DNA of 64,000 nt from Sediminibacterium sp. (GCF_030695065.1 NZ_JAUYTR010000011.1:310001-374000); one strand, 5' to 3'; numbered from the stretch's first letter, positions 11,901 through 20,777 are shown. The notes: generated by a model from the sequence alone, not told the origin. Made by a program: numbers and translations.

Positions 11901-12775
11901 GTACTGCAGGCAGCTACTCCTATAGACCACTCTTGAGTAAAACATATACTGTTTTCAATTCTAGGCCAACTGCAACAGCTGGTTCATTATCTGAAAATAA
12001 TCCAACCGATTCTGGCTTTGTTTACAATTTAGATTTGGACATTCCAGGAAATGGAGACAAGATTATGATTGTAGAATGTACAGAAGATGCCAATGTGTAT
12101 AGAAACAACGGCATCACTGGTACTATTTATCCTTTTGGAATTAACGGCGTAATGAGCTTTACTGGAAACAGTGTTTCATTGGCACCTCAAGCCGGACAAG
12201 ACGAAAATCAATTCTGGTATTTCTTTTATGATACCAAAATTTCAACTGGTTGTGCAAGCAATCGTGTTCCTATTGTAGCAGCACCTAATACTGCTTTAAC
12301 ACTTTCGCAAGTAGGAGATTCTTTGGTATCAAATCTTAAAACAGGTATTTTCCAATGGGTATACAACGATACAGCTTCCGTAGCTGGAGCCATTGGCTCT
12401 TCAATTAAACCTACCCGTTCGGGAAATTATAAAGTAATTGTAATTGATGGACTGGGTTGCACCAAAACTTCTGCCAATGTAAATTATACTGTTACTGCCA
12501 TTAATACGGTTGACCCACAAGAAATTAAGTTGTCGGTTTCACCTAATCCAAACAATGGTATTTTCCAATTGTCTTTTGAAGTGACAAAACGAAGCGATTT
12601 GTCTATTGAGATTTTGAATGCATCTGGTCAGCGTGTGTTTTTAAATACCCAATCTGGATTCTTGGGCAAATACAGCAAGCAGTTGAATTTAAAACAATTC
12701 AGTAGCGAGTTTTATTTGCTTAAAATTCAACACGATAAAAAAACCTATTTACAAAAAATTCTTATTCAACGGTAA
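8966..12775 (+). CDS. Secreted S8 family serine peptidase with type IX sorting domain
   Basis: A 1269-residue multidomain protein with an N-terminal signal peptide ending near SLAQ. The subtilisin-type domain covers about residues 110-450, with Asp in VWEFDGAPL (D126), His in NDHATHVAG (H154) and Ser in SGTSMAGPNAAG (S379). A proprotein-convertase-like beta domain follows, then a GEVED-type module (YIDYNNDGDFADPNEQ), CARDB/Ig-like repeats, and a final 80-residue type A sorting domain starting VSPNPNNGIFQLSFEV. The protein is probably exported by Sec and then by the type IX system to the surface or medium, where it would degrade protein. PorX, a type IX regulator, is encoded at 36382-37941. 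Confidence 0.9.
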   Translation: MIKRLGIFILLSATIATSSLAQIATNEKVLKLSSQKLRLEQELNYAKALSLAKTNKWDLSINFEGGIAKLTGVDDFGFPVYTKSFNNTIAAATTKASQLWPGGASGLNLTGSTAAMRNKLGVWEFDGAPLASHVEFTGRLVQKDMPTGSSGNDHATHVAGTMVAAGINPIAKGMAYGIPNLISYDHNSDISEMTAEAAAGLLISNHSYGFIAGWNYNTAQSRWEFYGRPDENEDYRYGYYGTDAQRVDSIAFNAPFYLKVSVAGNDRNNNGPEIGQPFFRRNAQGTMVAAGNRPAGINSNDGFDIILGYGIAKNNLTIGAVNGIPGGYNKPADVVMSAFSGWGPTDDGRIKPDLVANGVNVTSASTNGNTSYSTKSGTSMAGPNAAGSLLLLQEHYTKLKPGSFMRAATLKGLAIHTADEAGNTPGPDYTFGWGLMNMQRAAAVLTSAIPSNNSNSSEHLVYENTLTSGQTFTKTVVASGKVPLSATITWTDPPASINTDAATNLNDRTKKLVHDLDIKITRGTTQTFLPWALDVSSPSSAASKTDNSIDNVERVDVDSTIPGETYTITITNKGSLVRGSQAYSLIVSGTGGVGYSNSASLTGGAKVDSLSFTNIRFKNSTGCKTFTDNTRLTGNIQARQVLPIFIRTAACDATVNPRIIKVYIDYNNDGDFADPNEQALVSSVQSGASSDFTGSITIPDNVTIGTIHKMRVITQETSTASDIVPTGTYARGETQDYLLKIQTPSNDVSVSNIISPAAGSCDNSKQYVTIAIANNGSNPQSNVPVTVTIKNGTNTVATLNATYTGTIASLSEVEYTIQTPFDAQAGINYTINAESKLASDQNSTNNIIEVAVPIAARPDVPVAQGVICDNTAILKVTNPGTANYFWYSDATTTTPFATGSSVTTSNLPADRTYYVAREARGTVGAASKLTFTSGGYNAFAGNYMKFNHTTPFKLESVRMYTANPGKIKITVGDNLTAGSTAGSYSYRPLLSKTYTVFNSRPTATAGSLSENNPTDSGFVYNLDLDIPGNGDKIMIVECTEDANVYRNNGITGTIYPFGINGVMSFTGNSVSLAPQAGQDENQFWYFFYDTKISTGCASNRVPIVAAPNTALTLSQVGDSLVSNLKTGIFQWVYNDTASVAGAIGSSIKPTRSGNYKVIVIDGLGCTKTSANVNYTVTAINTVDPQEIKLSVSPNPNNGIFQLSFEVTKRSDLSIEILNASGQRVFLNTQSGFLGKYSKQLNLKQFSSEFYLLKIQHDKKTYLQKILIQR

Positions 12776-12795
12776 ATAGTAATTGATAAATAACG

Positions 12796-12827
12796 TGCCT
12801 CTGTTTTAAACAGGGGCATTGTTATTT
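12796..12827 (+). terminator. Probable intrinsic terminator after the subtilase gene
   Basis: TGCCTCTG/CAGGGGCA stem with one T-G wobble and a 7-base loop, followed by a broken T-rich tract (TTGTTATTT). The weak tail lowers confidence. Confidence 0.55.
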
Positions 12828-12861
12828 ATGGTTAATTCGGTACTTTGTGTAAAACAATGCT

Positions 12862-13608
12862 ATGCTTCAACCTTGGTTAAAATGCGTGGTAATTAAAACC
12901 GAAGACATTACCCATAGCACCCGTAGATTTTGGATTCAAATTCCTGAATTAACTCAATTTGATTTTGAGCCAGGTCAATTTGTGACTTTTGATTTGCCCA
13001 TACATGAACAAAGAAACAAAAGATGGAGGTCTTATTCCATCGCATCTGCGCCAGATGGCACCAATGTTTTTGAGTTAGTGATTGTTTTAATGGAAGATGG
13101 ATTAGGCACCCCACATTTATTTAATGATGTAAAAGTGGGTTCAGAATTAATTGTTCGAGGGCCACAGGGAAAATTTACTATGCCCGAAACATTAGACAAA
13201 GATTTGTATTTGATATGCACAGGTACGGGCATTGCCCCATTTAGATCAATGGCACACTTTATTCACCAGAAACAAATACCCCATAAGAATATTCACTTAA
13301 TTTTTGGCTGTAGAGAATTTAAAGACAGCTTATACGAGCAAGAATTAAAGCAGTTAGAAAAAGTATTGCCTGGCTTTTATCACCACCCCTGTTTTTCAAG
13401 AGAACTGGTGGTTGGCCCTGCACAATATTCTGGATACGTTCATGCTTGCTATACCAAACTAATAGAGACGCATAAAGGAATGAATGGCAGTATTCCTTCT
13501 GCTTATTTTTATTTATGTGGATGGAAGAATATGGTAGATGATGCTAAGCAAAAGCTATTAAAACTTGGGTATGATAAACATGCCATTCATTTAGAATTGT
13601 ACGGCTAA
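12862..13608 (+). CDS. FAD-binding oxidoreductase, ferredoxin-NADP reductase type
   Basis: A 248-residue flavoprotein reductase. The FAD-binding beta-barrel has EPGQFVTFDLP and the RSYSIAS motif that holds the flavin. The NAD(P)-binding half has the Gly-rich GTGIAPFRSM and the C-terminal FYLCGWKNMVDDAK. There are no cysteines arranged as a 2Fe-2S centre, so it needs a separate electron partner, which is not in the neighbourhood. Cytoplasmic. Physiological acceptor unknown. Confidence 0.85.
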   Translation: MLQPWLKCVVIKTEDITHSTRRFWIQIPELTQFDFEPGQFVTFDLPIHEQRNKRWRSYSIASAPDGTNVFELVIVLMEDGLGTPHLFNDVKVGSELIVRGPQGKFTMPETLDKDLYLICTGTGIAPFRSMAHFIHQKQIPHKNIHLIFGCREFKDSLYEQELKQLEKVLPGFYHHPCFSRELVVGPAQYSGYVHACYTKLIETHKGMNGSIPSAYFYLCGWKNMVDDAKQKLLKLGYDKHAIHLELYG

Positions 13609-13627
13609 TTCATCATACCCAACCAAT

Positions 13628-15094
13628 CTAATTAATATGTGAAAGCACCAATTTCCTGACGTTGCTAATTGGGATTCGTTCTTGTAACATACTGTCTCTG
13701 TAACGGATCGTAACCATTTGATCCTCCTTGGTTTGATGGTCTATGGTTACACAGAATGGGGTACCAATAGCATCTTGTCTGCGATATCTTTTGCCAATTG
13801 CATCTTTTTCTTCGTAGAAACATTTAAAAGAGCCCTTGCATTCATCCATCAACTCGCGCGCAATTTCAGGTAATCCATCTTTTTTCACGAGTGGCAAAAT
13901 GGCTAATTTATTGGGTGCAATTTTAGCGGGGATTTTTAATACCACCCTACTATCAGTTGATCCATCTTCTTTACTGATGGTTTCTTCTGTATAGGCATTA
14001 CTTAATATTAACAAGAACATTCTATCTAAGCCAATAGAAGTTTCTACCACATATGGAATGTAATTCCCAAATGGTTTACCTGTGGCCTCATCAATATCAT
14101 TGTCAAAATATTGCTGCTTTTTCTTACTGTATTCTTGGTGGCTTTTTAAATCGAAATCTGTTCTGCTATGAATACCTTCTACTTCTTTAAAACCAAACGG
14201 GAACTCATATTCAATATCTAAAGCAGCATCTGCATAGTGGGCTAATTTAACGTGATTGTGGTAACGGTATTTTTCTGCAGGCAACCCTAAACTCAAGTGC
14301 CAATTCAAGCGTTCTTCTTTCCAATAATTATACCATTCCATTTGAGTACCAGGTCTCACAAAAAATTGCATTTCCATTTGCTCAAATTCACGCATGCGGA
14401 ATATAAACTGACGGGCTACAATTTCATTTCTAAATGCTTTTCCGGTTTGTGCTATTCCAAAAGGAATTTTCATTCGAGCCGTTTTTTGCACGTTCAAGAA
14501 ATTCACAAAAATACCCTGCGCCGTTTCTGGTCTTAAATAAATGGTATCGGAATCTTCTGCAACAGAACCCAATTGTGTAGAGAACATTAAATTAAACTGA
14601 CGAATCTCGGTCCAATTTCCAGTGCCGCTAACCGAACATACGATTTGGTTATCGCTGAGTAGTTGCTTTAATCCTACAAAATCTTCAGCAGCCAATAATT
14701 GTTCCATTGATGCAATTAACGCATTGGCTTCCTCTAGTTTTCCTGCTTCGGTTAATTGATCTGCTTTTGCTTCAATTAAATGATCAACTCGGTATCTTTT
14801 CTGACTGTCTTTATTATCAATCATTGGGTCACTAAAATTATCTACGTGACCACTTGCTTTCCAAGTTGTTGGGTGCATAAATATGGCTGCATCTATGCCC
14901 ACAATATTCTGGTGCATTTGCGTCATACTTTTCCACCAATAATCTTTGATATTCTTTTTTAATTCACTTCCATAAGGGCCATAATCATAAACGGCACTTA
15001 AGCCATCGTAAATTTCACTACTCTGAAAAACAAAGCCATATTCTTTGGCATGCGAAATAATTGCTTGAAAGGTATTTTCTGTTGCTGTGCTCAT
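13628..15094 (-). CDS. glyS: Glycine--tRNA ligase, dimeric type
   Basis: Charges tRNA-Gly with glycine. This is the alpha-2 class II enzyme. Motifs include GFVFQSSEIYDGLSAVYDYGP at the start, the FNLMFST stretch, YLRPETAQGIFVNF, the motif 2 region FRNEIVARQFIFRMREFEQME, and ETSIGLDRMFL in motif 3, followed by the anticodon-binding domain. About 488 residues. I chose MSTATENTFQ at 15094: a start at 15142 would add a non-conserved leader, and a promoter-like box lies only 7 bases upstream of 15094. It is convergent with the reductase gene. Confidence 0.96.
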   Translation of the reverse strand: MSTATENTFQAIISHAKEYGFVFQSSEIYDGLSAVYDYGPYGSELKKNIKDYWWKSMTQMHQNIVGIDAAIFMHPTTWKASGHVDNFSDPMIDNKDSQKRYRVDHLIEAKADQLTEAGKLEEANALIASMEQLLAAEDFVGLKQLLSDNQIVCSVSGTGNWTEIRQFNLMFSTQLGSVAEDSDTIYLRPETAQGIFVNFLNVQKTARMKIPFGIAQTGKAFRNEIVARQFIFRMREFEQMEMQFFVRPGTQMEWYNYWKEERLNWHLSLGLPAEKYRYHNHVKLAHYADAALDIEYEFPFGFKEVEGIHSRTDFDLKSHQEYSKKKQQYFDNDIDEATGKPFGNYIPYVVETSIGLDRMFLLILSNAYTEETISKEDGSTDSRVVLKIPAKIAPNKLAILPLVKKDGLPEIARELMDECKGSFKCFYEEKDAIGKRYRRQDAIGTPFCVTIDHQTKEDQMVTIRYRDSMLQERIPISNVRKLVLSHIN

Positions 15095-15101
15095 ACGGCG
15101 G

Positions 15102-15109
15102 CAAAAATA
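15102..15109 (-). promoter_or_regulatory. Promoter-like TAnnTTTG box for glyS
   Basis: TATTTTTG on the minus strand ends 7 bases before the chosen glyS ATG. It would lie inside the coding region if the longer start at 15142 were used, which supports the shorter start. Confidence 0.5.
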
Positions 15110-15190
15110 GGTGATTACCCGTTTATCCAGTAAAATGGGCAATGTTGATTAAAAAAATTAGCTTAGAGATTCAAAATTCAACCGAATAGC

Positions 15191-16597
15191 ATGAAAAAAT
15201 TATGGCTTTTATTGCTGGTTCTGCCCCATTTGGCTTCTGCTCAGCAAACCAATATTCAAACCACTGAATACCCCAACGACTACCTAAGTCCTGAATTCCA
15301 TGCTGGAAGAAGGGCTGCATTTAAAGAAAAAATGCCCGCTAAATCGGTAGGAATTTTCTTTGCGAGTCAAGTAAGATTAAGAAACAACGACGTAGACTAC
15401 CAATATGCCCAAAGCAAAAATTTCTACTATTTCACTGGCCTAGAAGAACCCAATTCGCTCTTATTACTCTTTAAAGAGCCTACTACCATCATGGGTAAAA
15501 CAGGAACGGAATTCATTTTTGTTCAAAACAGGGATCCACAACGTGAAATGTGGAATGGTAAAATTTTAGGTATTGAAGGGGTAACCAGTAGATACAAATT
15601 CAGTAATGTTTTTTTAAACAGAGACTTTACAGCAAATACTTTTAATATTAACGACTATGATTCGGTATTAACTGCATTTAGGTCTGAAGATATTTTTCAA
15701 ACCTATGCTAGAAGCAGAGACGAATTAAGTAGAATGGCAGGCGTAGTAGATAGCCTGATAAAACAATACAAGAAACCAATTGCAGCTAGAACAACTGCAC
15801 AAATTTTAACTGCCTTAAGAGGAATTAAACAGCCCGAAGAAATTGCCATACTAGAAAAAGCAGCTGCCATTAGTGTAGAAGGACACAATGAAGTAATGAA
15901 AGCAGTGAAGCCTGGCATGACCGAATACCAAGCTCAAGCCATTATGGAATATTCTTTTAAGAAAAACGGATCAGAATATCCAGGCTATCCCAGTATTAAC
16001 GGTGCAGCCGAAAACGCATGTGTATTGCATTATGTAACGAATTTAAAACTCATGAAAAATGGAGATTTATTATTGAGTGATTGTGCAGCAGAATACCATG
16101 GCTATACAGCCGATGTTACTAGAACTGTTCCTGTGAATGGAAAGTTTTCGCCAGAACAGAAAATTATTTATGAGTTGGTTTTGGCAGCACAAGATTCTGC
16201 AATTGCTGTTTGCAAACCAGGTATGCCATACAGTGGTTCCGATGCTACTGCAAGAAGGGTGATTAACAGAGGACTGATTGCATTAGGAATTGCAGCCAAT
16301 GATGCAGAAGCTAGAAAGTATTTCCCACACGGAACTTCTCACCATTTGGGTTTAGATGTACACGATTTAGGTATCAGAGGAAATCAACCATTTGAGCCTG
16401 GCATGTATTTAACCGTTGAACCTGGCATTTATATTCCACCAGGCAGCAAATGTGATCCTAAATGGTGGAGTATTGGAGTTAGAATTGAAGACGATATTTT
16501 AATTACCAAAGAGGGTAATCGCAATTTATCTGCTGGATCTCCTAGAACGGTTACAGAAATAGAAAAATTAGCAAAAGCCAAAACGATTTTCAACTAA
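15191..16597 (+). CDS. Xaa-Pro aminopeptidase (M24B), exported
   Basis: Removes N-terminal residues preceding proline. A signal peptide (KLWLLLLVLPHLASAQ) places it in the periplasm, unlike cytoplasmic PepP of E. coli. The N-terminal creatinase-like domain is followed by the metal-binding pita-bread domain. Dinuclear metal ligands are visible: the Asp pair in LLSDCAAEYHGYTADVTRT, His in FPHGTSHHLGLDVHD, Glu in LTVEPGIYIP and Glu in VRIEDDILIT. At 468 residues the length is normal. It probably acts with the other exported peptidases in this window to use peptides; that is inference. Confidence 0.92.
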   Translation: MKKLWLLLLVLPHLASAQQTNIQTTEYPNDYLSPEFHAGRRAAFKEKMPAKSVGIFFASQVRLRNNDVDYQYAQSKNFYYFTGLEEPNSLLLLFKEPTTIMGKTGTEFIFVQNRDPQREMWNGKILGIEGVTSRYKFSNVFLNRDFTANTFNINDYDSVLTAFRSEDIFQTYARSRDELSRMAGVVDSLIKQYKKPIAARTTAQILTALRGIKQPEEIAILEKAAAISVEGHNEVMKAVKPGMTEYQAQAIMEYSFKKNGSEYPGYPSINGAAENACVLHYVTNLKLMKNGDLLLSDCAAEYHGYTADVTRTVPVNGKFSPEQKIIYELVLAAQDSAIAVCKPGMPYSGSDATARRVINRGLIALGIAANDAEARKYFPHGTSHHLGLDVHDLGIRGNQPFEPGMYLTVEPGIYIPPGSKCDPKWWSIGVRIEDDILITKEGNRNLSAGSPRTVTEIEKLAKAKTIFN

Positions 16598-16608
16598 TCA
16601 AATAGCCA

Positions 16609-16932
16609 CTATAACTTGGGGTTATTCTTATGTCTGTCTTTGTCGCGTAGGGTTTTCTTCTCTATGTTTTTTTGCAAAGCTTCCGTAAGATTAACCCCAG
16701 TTTGGTTGGCTAAACATATTAAGACCCAAAGCACATCGGCCATTTCATCGGCTAAAGCCTGATCCTTTTCCTCCCCTTTAAATGATTGCTCTCCGTATTT
16801 ACGAACCATTATTCTACTGAGCTCTCCTACTTCTTCCATTAAAATTCCCAAATTGGTTAACTCGTTAAAATAACGAACACCAATTGTTTTGATCCACTGA
16901 TCTACTTGTGTTTGTGCATCTTGAATGGTCAT
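16609..16932 (-). CDS. MazG-like nucleotide pyrophosphohydrolase
   Basis: A 107-residue single-domain all-alpha NTP pyrophosphatase. The metal-binding pattern EEVGELSRIM, followed by LADEMADVLWVLICLANQ (ExxE then ExxD), matches the MazG/iMazG family. Such enzymes hydrolyse non-canonical or damaged NTPs. The start ATG shares a base with the dtd stop (TAATG), so the two are translationally coupled and both act in quality control. The exact nucleotide substrate cannot be read from sequence. Confidence 0.88.
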   Translation of the reverse strand: MTIQDAQTQVDQWIKTIGVRYFNELTNLGILMEEVGELSRIMVRKYGEQSFKGEEKDQALADEMADVLWVLICLANQTGVNLTEALQKNIEKKTLRDKDRHKNNPKL

Positions 16933-17384
16933 TATTCTTTGTTTTTTGAATCAATTAAAATAGTAACTGGTCCATCGTTTAATAAAGCCACTTTCATATC
17001 GGCCCCAAAAACGCCTGTTTGTATGGGCTTACCCAACTCTGCTGCTAATACGCTTTTGAAATTTTCATAGAGCGGTATAGCTATATCGGGTTTAGACGCT
17101 TTTATATAAGATGGACGATTCCCCTTTTTTGTACTAGCATGCAAGGTAAATTGACTAACAACAAGTAACTCTCCATTGATGTCTTTAATAGAACAATTCA
17201 TCACTCCATTCGCATCGTCAAAAATGCGCAGGTTCACAATTTTGTTACTTAACCACTGAATATCTTCTGCTGTGTCGGCATCTTCAATTCCTACTAAAAC
17301 CAATAACCCCCTCTTTATTTGACCATGTACTAGATGGTCAATGGTAACAGAAGCTTCCGAAACTCTTTGAATTACTACTCGCAT
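16932..17384 (-). CDS. dtd: D-aminoacyl-tRNA deacylase
   Basis: Removes D-amino acids (and glycine from tRNA-Ala) mischarged on tRNAs. It begins MRVVIQRVSEASV. The active-site SQFTLHASTKKGNRPS and the C-terminal GVFGADMKVALLNDGPVTILID, containing the Gly-cisPro-type loop region, match DTD. Start chosen at the internal ATG (17384) because the family begins at MRVVIQRV; a longer ORF from 17414 adds ten unrelated residues. About 150 residues, normal length. Confidence 0.95.
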   Translation of the reverse strand: MRVVIQRVSEASVTIDHLVHGQIKRGLLVLVGIEDADTAEDIQWLSNKIVNLRIFDDANGVMNCSIKDINGELLVVSQFTLHASTKKGNRPSYIKASKPDIAIPLYENFKSVLAAELGKPIQTGVFGADMKVALLNDGPVTILIDSKNKE

Positions 17385-17446
17385 GCAATGATATTTATCC
17401 GAAATTTGAGCCAACTAAGATAAACATTCATTAAACAAATTAACTC

Positions 17447-18157
17447 ATGCAGCAAAAATGGAAAATGGCGTTTCTTTTAATAGCGCTGCTGGGCTTAACT
17501 AATATTGCCATTTGCCAATCAACTGTTCAATTTAAAATGATGTTTAACAACCAGGTCTTTCACAAAGACAGCAGCTATCAAAACAAAGCTGGTGAAACAA
17601 TACAGATTCATCGTTTTATGTTTTATACCACAAAATGGAAATTGATTACAGCAACCAACGATACCATTCCTCTATCTAAGGAACACTTCTTAATAAATAT
17701 TGAAAAAGAGGCTTCCATGATATTGCCCTTTATTAAAGGGGCCAATGCTAAAAAAATTATGTTCGATATTGGGGTAGATAGTATCTTAAATACAACAGGT
17801 ATACAAACAGGTATTTTAGACCCTGCAATAGGTATGTTTTGGACTTGGCGTACCGGGTATATTATGGCTAAAATGCACGGTGTTTCTCCGCAAGCCAAAA
17901 CCGCGGGCAACCGTTTTAGTTATGAAGTGGGGGGATTTCAATCGCCGTATAACTCGGTCAGAACAATTGTATTGGAACTTCCTATTCCAGCAGAAAAAAA
18001 TAAATCAATTACCATCAAAACCAATTTAGCAAATTGGTTTAGTGGAAAGCATAACATTCAAATTAGCACTTTCCCCAATTGTCACAATGCCGGCAAATTA
18101 GCCATGCAATTGGCCGATAACTATGCAAGCATGTTTAGCATACATTCCAATAATTAA
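17447..18157 (+). CDS. MbnP-like exported protein, probably copper-binding
   Basis: A 236-residue protein with a signal peptide (FLLIALLGLTNIAICQS). The HRFMFYTTKW segment, GMFWTWRTGYIMAKMHG (W132 and W134) and a late FPNCHNAG (C212, H213) match the MbnP family as I recall it. In the methanotroph system MbnP binds copper and has a Trp converted to kynurenine by the di-haem enzyme MbnH. The next gene is an MbnH/MauG-like di-haem protein whose ATG overlaps this stop (TAATG). No methanobactin genes are visible nearby, so a role in copper handling is inferred from family and pairing. Confidence 0.82.
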   Translation: MQQKWKMAFLLIALLGLTNIAICQSTVQFKMMFNNQVFHKDSSYQNKAGETIQIHRFMFYTTKWKLITATNDTIPLSKEHFLINIEKEASMILPFIKGANAKKIMFDIGVDSILNTTGIQTGILDPAIGMFWTWRTGYIMAKMHGVSPQAKTAGNRFSYEVGGFQSPYNSVRTIVLELPIPAEKNKSITIKTNLANWFSGKHNIQISTFPNCHNAGKLAMQLADNYASMFSIHSNN

Positions 18158-19230
18158 TGCAAATAAAAAGAACCATATTATTCATTGTTGTACTAGTTAC
18201 GCTTTGTGCAGGATTTATTGGAATTAATAAAAACCAATCAATTCCTAAAAGAGTTCCTTTTATAGTACCAAAAGGATGGCCTAAACCAGTATACGATTTT
18301 AATAAAAACCCACTTACCGAAGCGGGTATTGCTTTAGGGAAGCAATTATTTTACGATGGTCAATTAAGTAAGGATGGCACCATCTCTTGTGGCAGTTGTC
18401 ACCAGCAATTTGGTGCTTTCAATAGCTATGACCATCCTTTGAGTCATGGAATAGAAAATGCCTTAACTACTCGAAATGCTCCAGCTTTGTTTAACCTTGC
18501 CTGGCAAAAAGAGTTTATGTGGGATGGTGGCATTAATCACCTGGACCTTCAACCTTTGGCACCCATTACTGCGCACAATGAAATGGGAGAAGAGTTAGAA
18601 AACCTGATGACCAAACTCAAGAAAACCAAACAATATCCTAAGTTATTTAAAGCCGCATTTGGAGATGAAACCATTAACACCCAAAGACTAGGGAAAGCTT
18701 TGAGCCAGTTTTTATTAACCATGGTAAGTAGTAATAGCAAATACGACAGAGTGATGCGTGGAGAAGACAGTTTCCTTCTGCCAGAAAAATTAGGATACGC
18801 TATTTTTAAAACAAAATGTGCACAATGCCATACAGAACCAATGTTTACCGATTATAGTTATAGAAATATAGGCATACCCCTAGAACCCTATTTAAAAGAC
18901 CTAGGAAGAATGACCATCACAAATGAGGCTGCCGATTCCTTAAAATTTCGAGTGCCAAGTTTACGCAATGTAATGGTCAGTTTCCCTTATGGACACGATG
19001 GAAGATTTTTTTCGCTCATGAATGTTTTTGAACACTATAGAAACAATATGCAAATTGGACCAACCACCGATACCTTATTAAAAAATAAACTCCCTCTAAG
19101 TAATTATGAGATTGGTCAACTAAGGGCATTTTTTCAAACCCTTACCGATTCGGTATTTTTAAAAGATCCTCGTTTTGCAGAGCCAAGTATTGGCATTAAA
19201 AGCAATCCGCCATTAGACCAACACAACTGA
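18157..19230 (+). CDS. MbnH-like di-haem cytochrome c peroxidase family protein
   Basis: A 357-residue exported protein with an N-terminal signal/anchor. It has two haem c sites: SCGSCHQQFGAF (C78, C81, H82) and KCAQCHTEPMF (C221, C224, H225). FMWDGGINHL and SLRNVMVSFPYGHDGRF are typical of the cytochrome c peroxidase/MauG superfamily. Coupled by start-stop overlap to the MbnP-like gene, it is best read as the partner that oxidises a Trp in that protein. A plain peroxide-reducing peroxidase remains possible. It resembles the protein at 50636-51568, which lacks such a partner. Confidence 0.85.
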   Translation: MQIKRTILFIVVLVTLCAGFIGINKNQSIPKRVPFIVPKGWPKPVYDFNKNPLTEAGIALGKQLFYDGQLSKDGTISCGSCHQQFGAFNSYDHPLSHGIENALTTRNAPALFNLAWQKEFMWDGGINHLDLQPLAPITAHNEMGEELENLMTKLKKTKQYPKLFKAAFGDETINTQRLGKALSQFLLTMVSSNSKYDRVMRGEDSFLLPEKLGYAIFKTKCAQCHTEPMFTDYSYRNIGIPLEPYLKDLGRMTITNEAADSLKFRVPSLRNVMVSFPYGHDGRFFSLMNVFEHYRNNMQIGPTTDTLLKNKLPLSNYEIGQLRAFFQTLTDSVFLKDPRFAEPSIGIKSNPPLDQHN

Positions 19231-19241
19231 TTACAATACCT

Positions 19242-19249
19242 TATTTTTG
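19242..19249 (+). promoter_or_regulatory. Promoter-like TAnnTTTG box for the flippase gene
   Basis: TATTTTTG lies 17 bases before the TTG start at 19267, just after the MbnH-like stop. Confidence 0.4.
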
Positions 19250-19266
19250 AAACCTAGATTATTAAT

Positions 19267-20766
19267 TTGAGCGAGATAAAAAAACTGGCAAATCAAACAT
19301 TATGGTATGGTGTACCCACTATTACCAGTAGATTCTTGGGCTACCTGATGAATCTTTCATTGCCATTGTTTTTTGCACAACCTGCTACTACTGCTGATCT
19401 TACCCAAATTTATGCTATCATCCCCTTCTTAAATGTATTGTTTACTTATGGGTTAGAAACAGCCTATTTTAGATTTAGCAAAGAAGAAGACCCGAATAAA
19501 TTATACAGCACTTTATCTATTGCATTACTCGGCTCCACTTTTTTATTTACGGGTCTCTTATGGTTTTTCAGTAAATCAATCATGCAATGGGCCAACTTAG
19601 AAGCACATCCAGAATTTATTAATTGGATGATTGGGATTTTATTTTTCGACACCCTAAGTACGCTGGCTTTTGCAAAATTGAGGCAAGAAAACAGGCCTAA
19701 AAAATATGCCGCGGTTCGTTTATCGAGCGTTTTGGTCAACTTAGTTACTGTCTTACTGTTTATAGGATGGATTCCTTATCAAGTGCAACAAAATCCAAGC
19801 ACTTGGCTAACCATTTTCACCAACAATAATATTGGAATTGGCTATTATTTAATTGGCAATTTAGCAGGTAGTATACTCACTTTTTTATTACTCTTTACTG
19901 AGTTTAAAAAAATTAGTCGCCAGTTTAGCGTTCCGCTTTTTAAAAAAGTAATGGAATACAGTTACCCATTAATTATTGTAGGAATGGGTGGAATGGTGAA
20001 CGATATGTTGAGTAGATTAATTTACCAGCACGCCGTTAATTTACCTGTGGAAGAAGCCAAGCATGAATTGGGCATATTTGGAAATATATATAGACTAGCT
20101 GTGTTGATTACTATTTTGATTCAAGCGTTTAGAATGGCCGCTGAACCTTTTTTCTTTAAACAAAAAGGAGAAGAAAATGCACAAAAAGTTTACGCACGTG
20201 TGATGAAATTTTTTGTAATTGCTTGTTGCTTTATGTTTTTATTCATCAGCTTATTCATTGAAGTTTTTGGTTGGTTTTTTATGGCCATCAATAAACCGCT
20301 TTGGGTTCAAGGATTACAAGTAGTACCCCTTTTGGCATTGGGTAATATTTTCTTGGGGGTTTATTATAATTTGAGCATCTGGTACAAACTGACCGATAAA
20401 AATAATTATGGTGCAATGATTACTGTTGCAGGGGCATTAATTACTATTGGATTAAATATTTTACTTATTCCGTCCTTACATTATTTGGGTGCGGCACTGG
20501 CTACTTTTTTATGCTATCTATTTATGATGTTGGTGAGTTACTATATGGGCCAGCAACATTACCCAGTGCCATATGCTACAAAAAAACTAAGTGCTTACTT
20601 AACCGTTGTTTTAGTTATGTATGGATTGCAAAAGTCTATCCTCTATTTTTTCCCGTATTTGTGGTTAGGTATTATAATTGGATTCATTTGTATAGGATTG
20701 TTTAGTTGGTTGGTAATTTGGGCTGAACAAAAAGAATTGGCCAAACTTTTACGCAAAGCCAATTAA
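19267..20766 (+). CDS. Polysaccharide flippase (Wzx/MATE-like membrane protein)
   Basis: A 499-residue integral membrane protein with about 12-14 hydrophobic helices, matching the oligosaccharide flippase family that moves lipid-linked sugars across the inner membrane. It starts with TTG (SEIKKLANQTLWYGVPTI); no in-frame ATG gives the conserved N-terminus. Conserved-looking features include QAFRMAAEPFFFKQ in the middle. No glycosyltransferase or capsule genes are adjacent, so the substrate is unknown. It is followed 23 bases later by the methionine sulfoxide reductase gene, which has its own promoter-like box. Confidence 0.85.
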   Translation: MSEIKKLANQTLWYGVPTITSRFLGYLMNLSLPLFFAQPATTADLTQIYAIIPFLNVLFTYGLETAYFRFSKEEDPNKLYSTLSIALLGSTFLFTGLLWFFSKSIMQWANLEAHPEFINWMIGILFFDTLSTLAFAKLRQENRPKKYAAVRLSSVLVNLVTVLLFIGWIPYQVQQNPSTWLTIFTNNNIGIGYYLIGNLAGSILTFLLLFTEFKKISRQFSVPLFKKVMEYSYPLIIVGMGGMVNDMLSRLIYQHAVNLPVEEAKHELGIFGNIYRLAVLITILIQAFRMAAEPFFFKQKGEENAQKVYARVMKFFVIACCFMFLFISLFIEVFGWFFMAINKPLWVQGLQVVPLLALGNIFLGVYYNLSIWYKLTDKNNYGAMITVAGALITIGLNILLIPSLHYLGAALATFLCYLFMMLVSYYMGQQHYPVPYATKKLSAYLTVVLVMYGLQKSILYFFPYLWLGIIIGFICIGLFSWLVIWAEQKELAKLLRKAN

Positions 20767-20777
20767 TTGCACATGAT

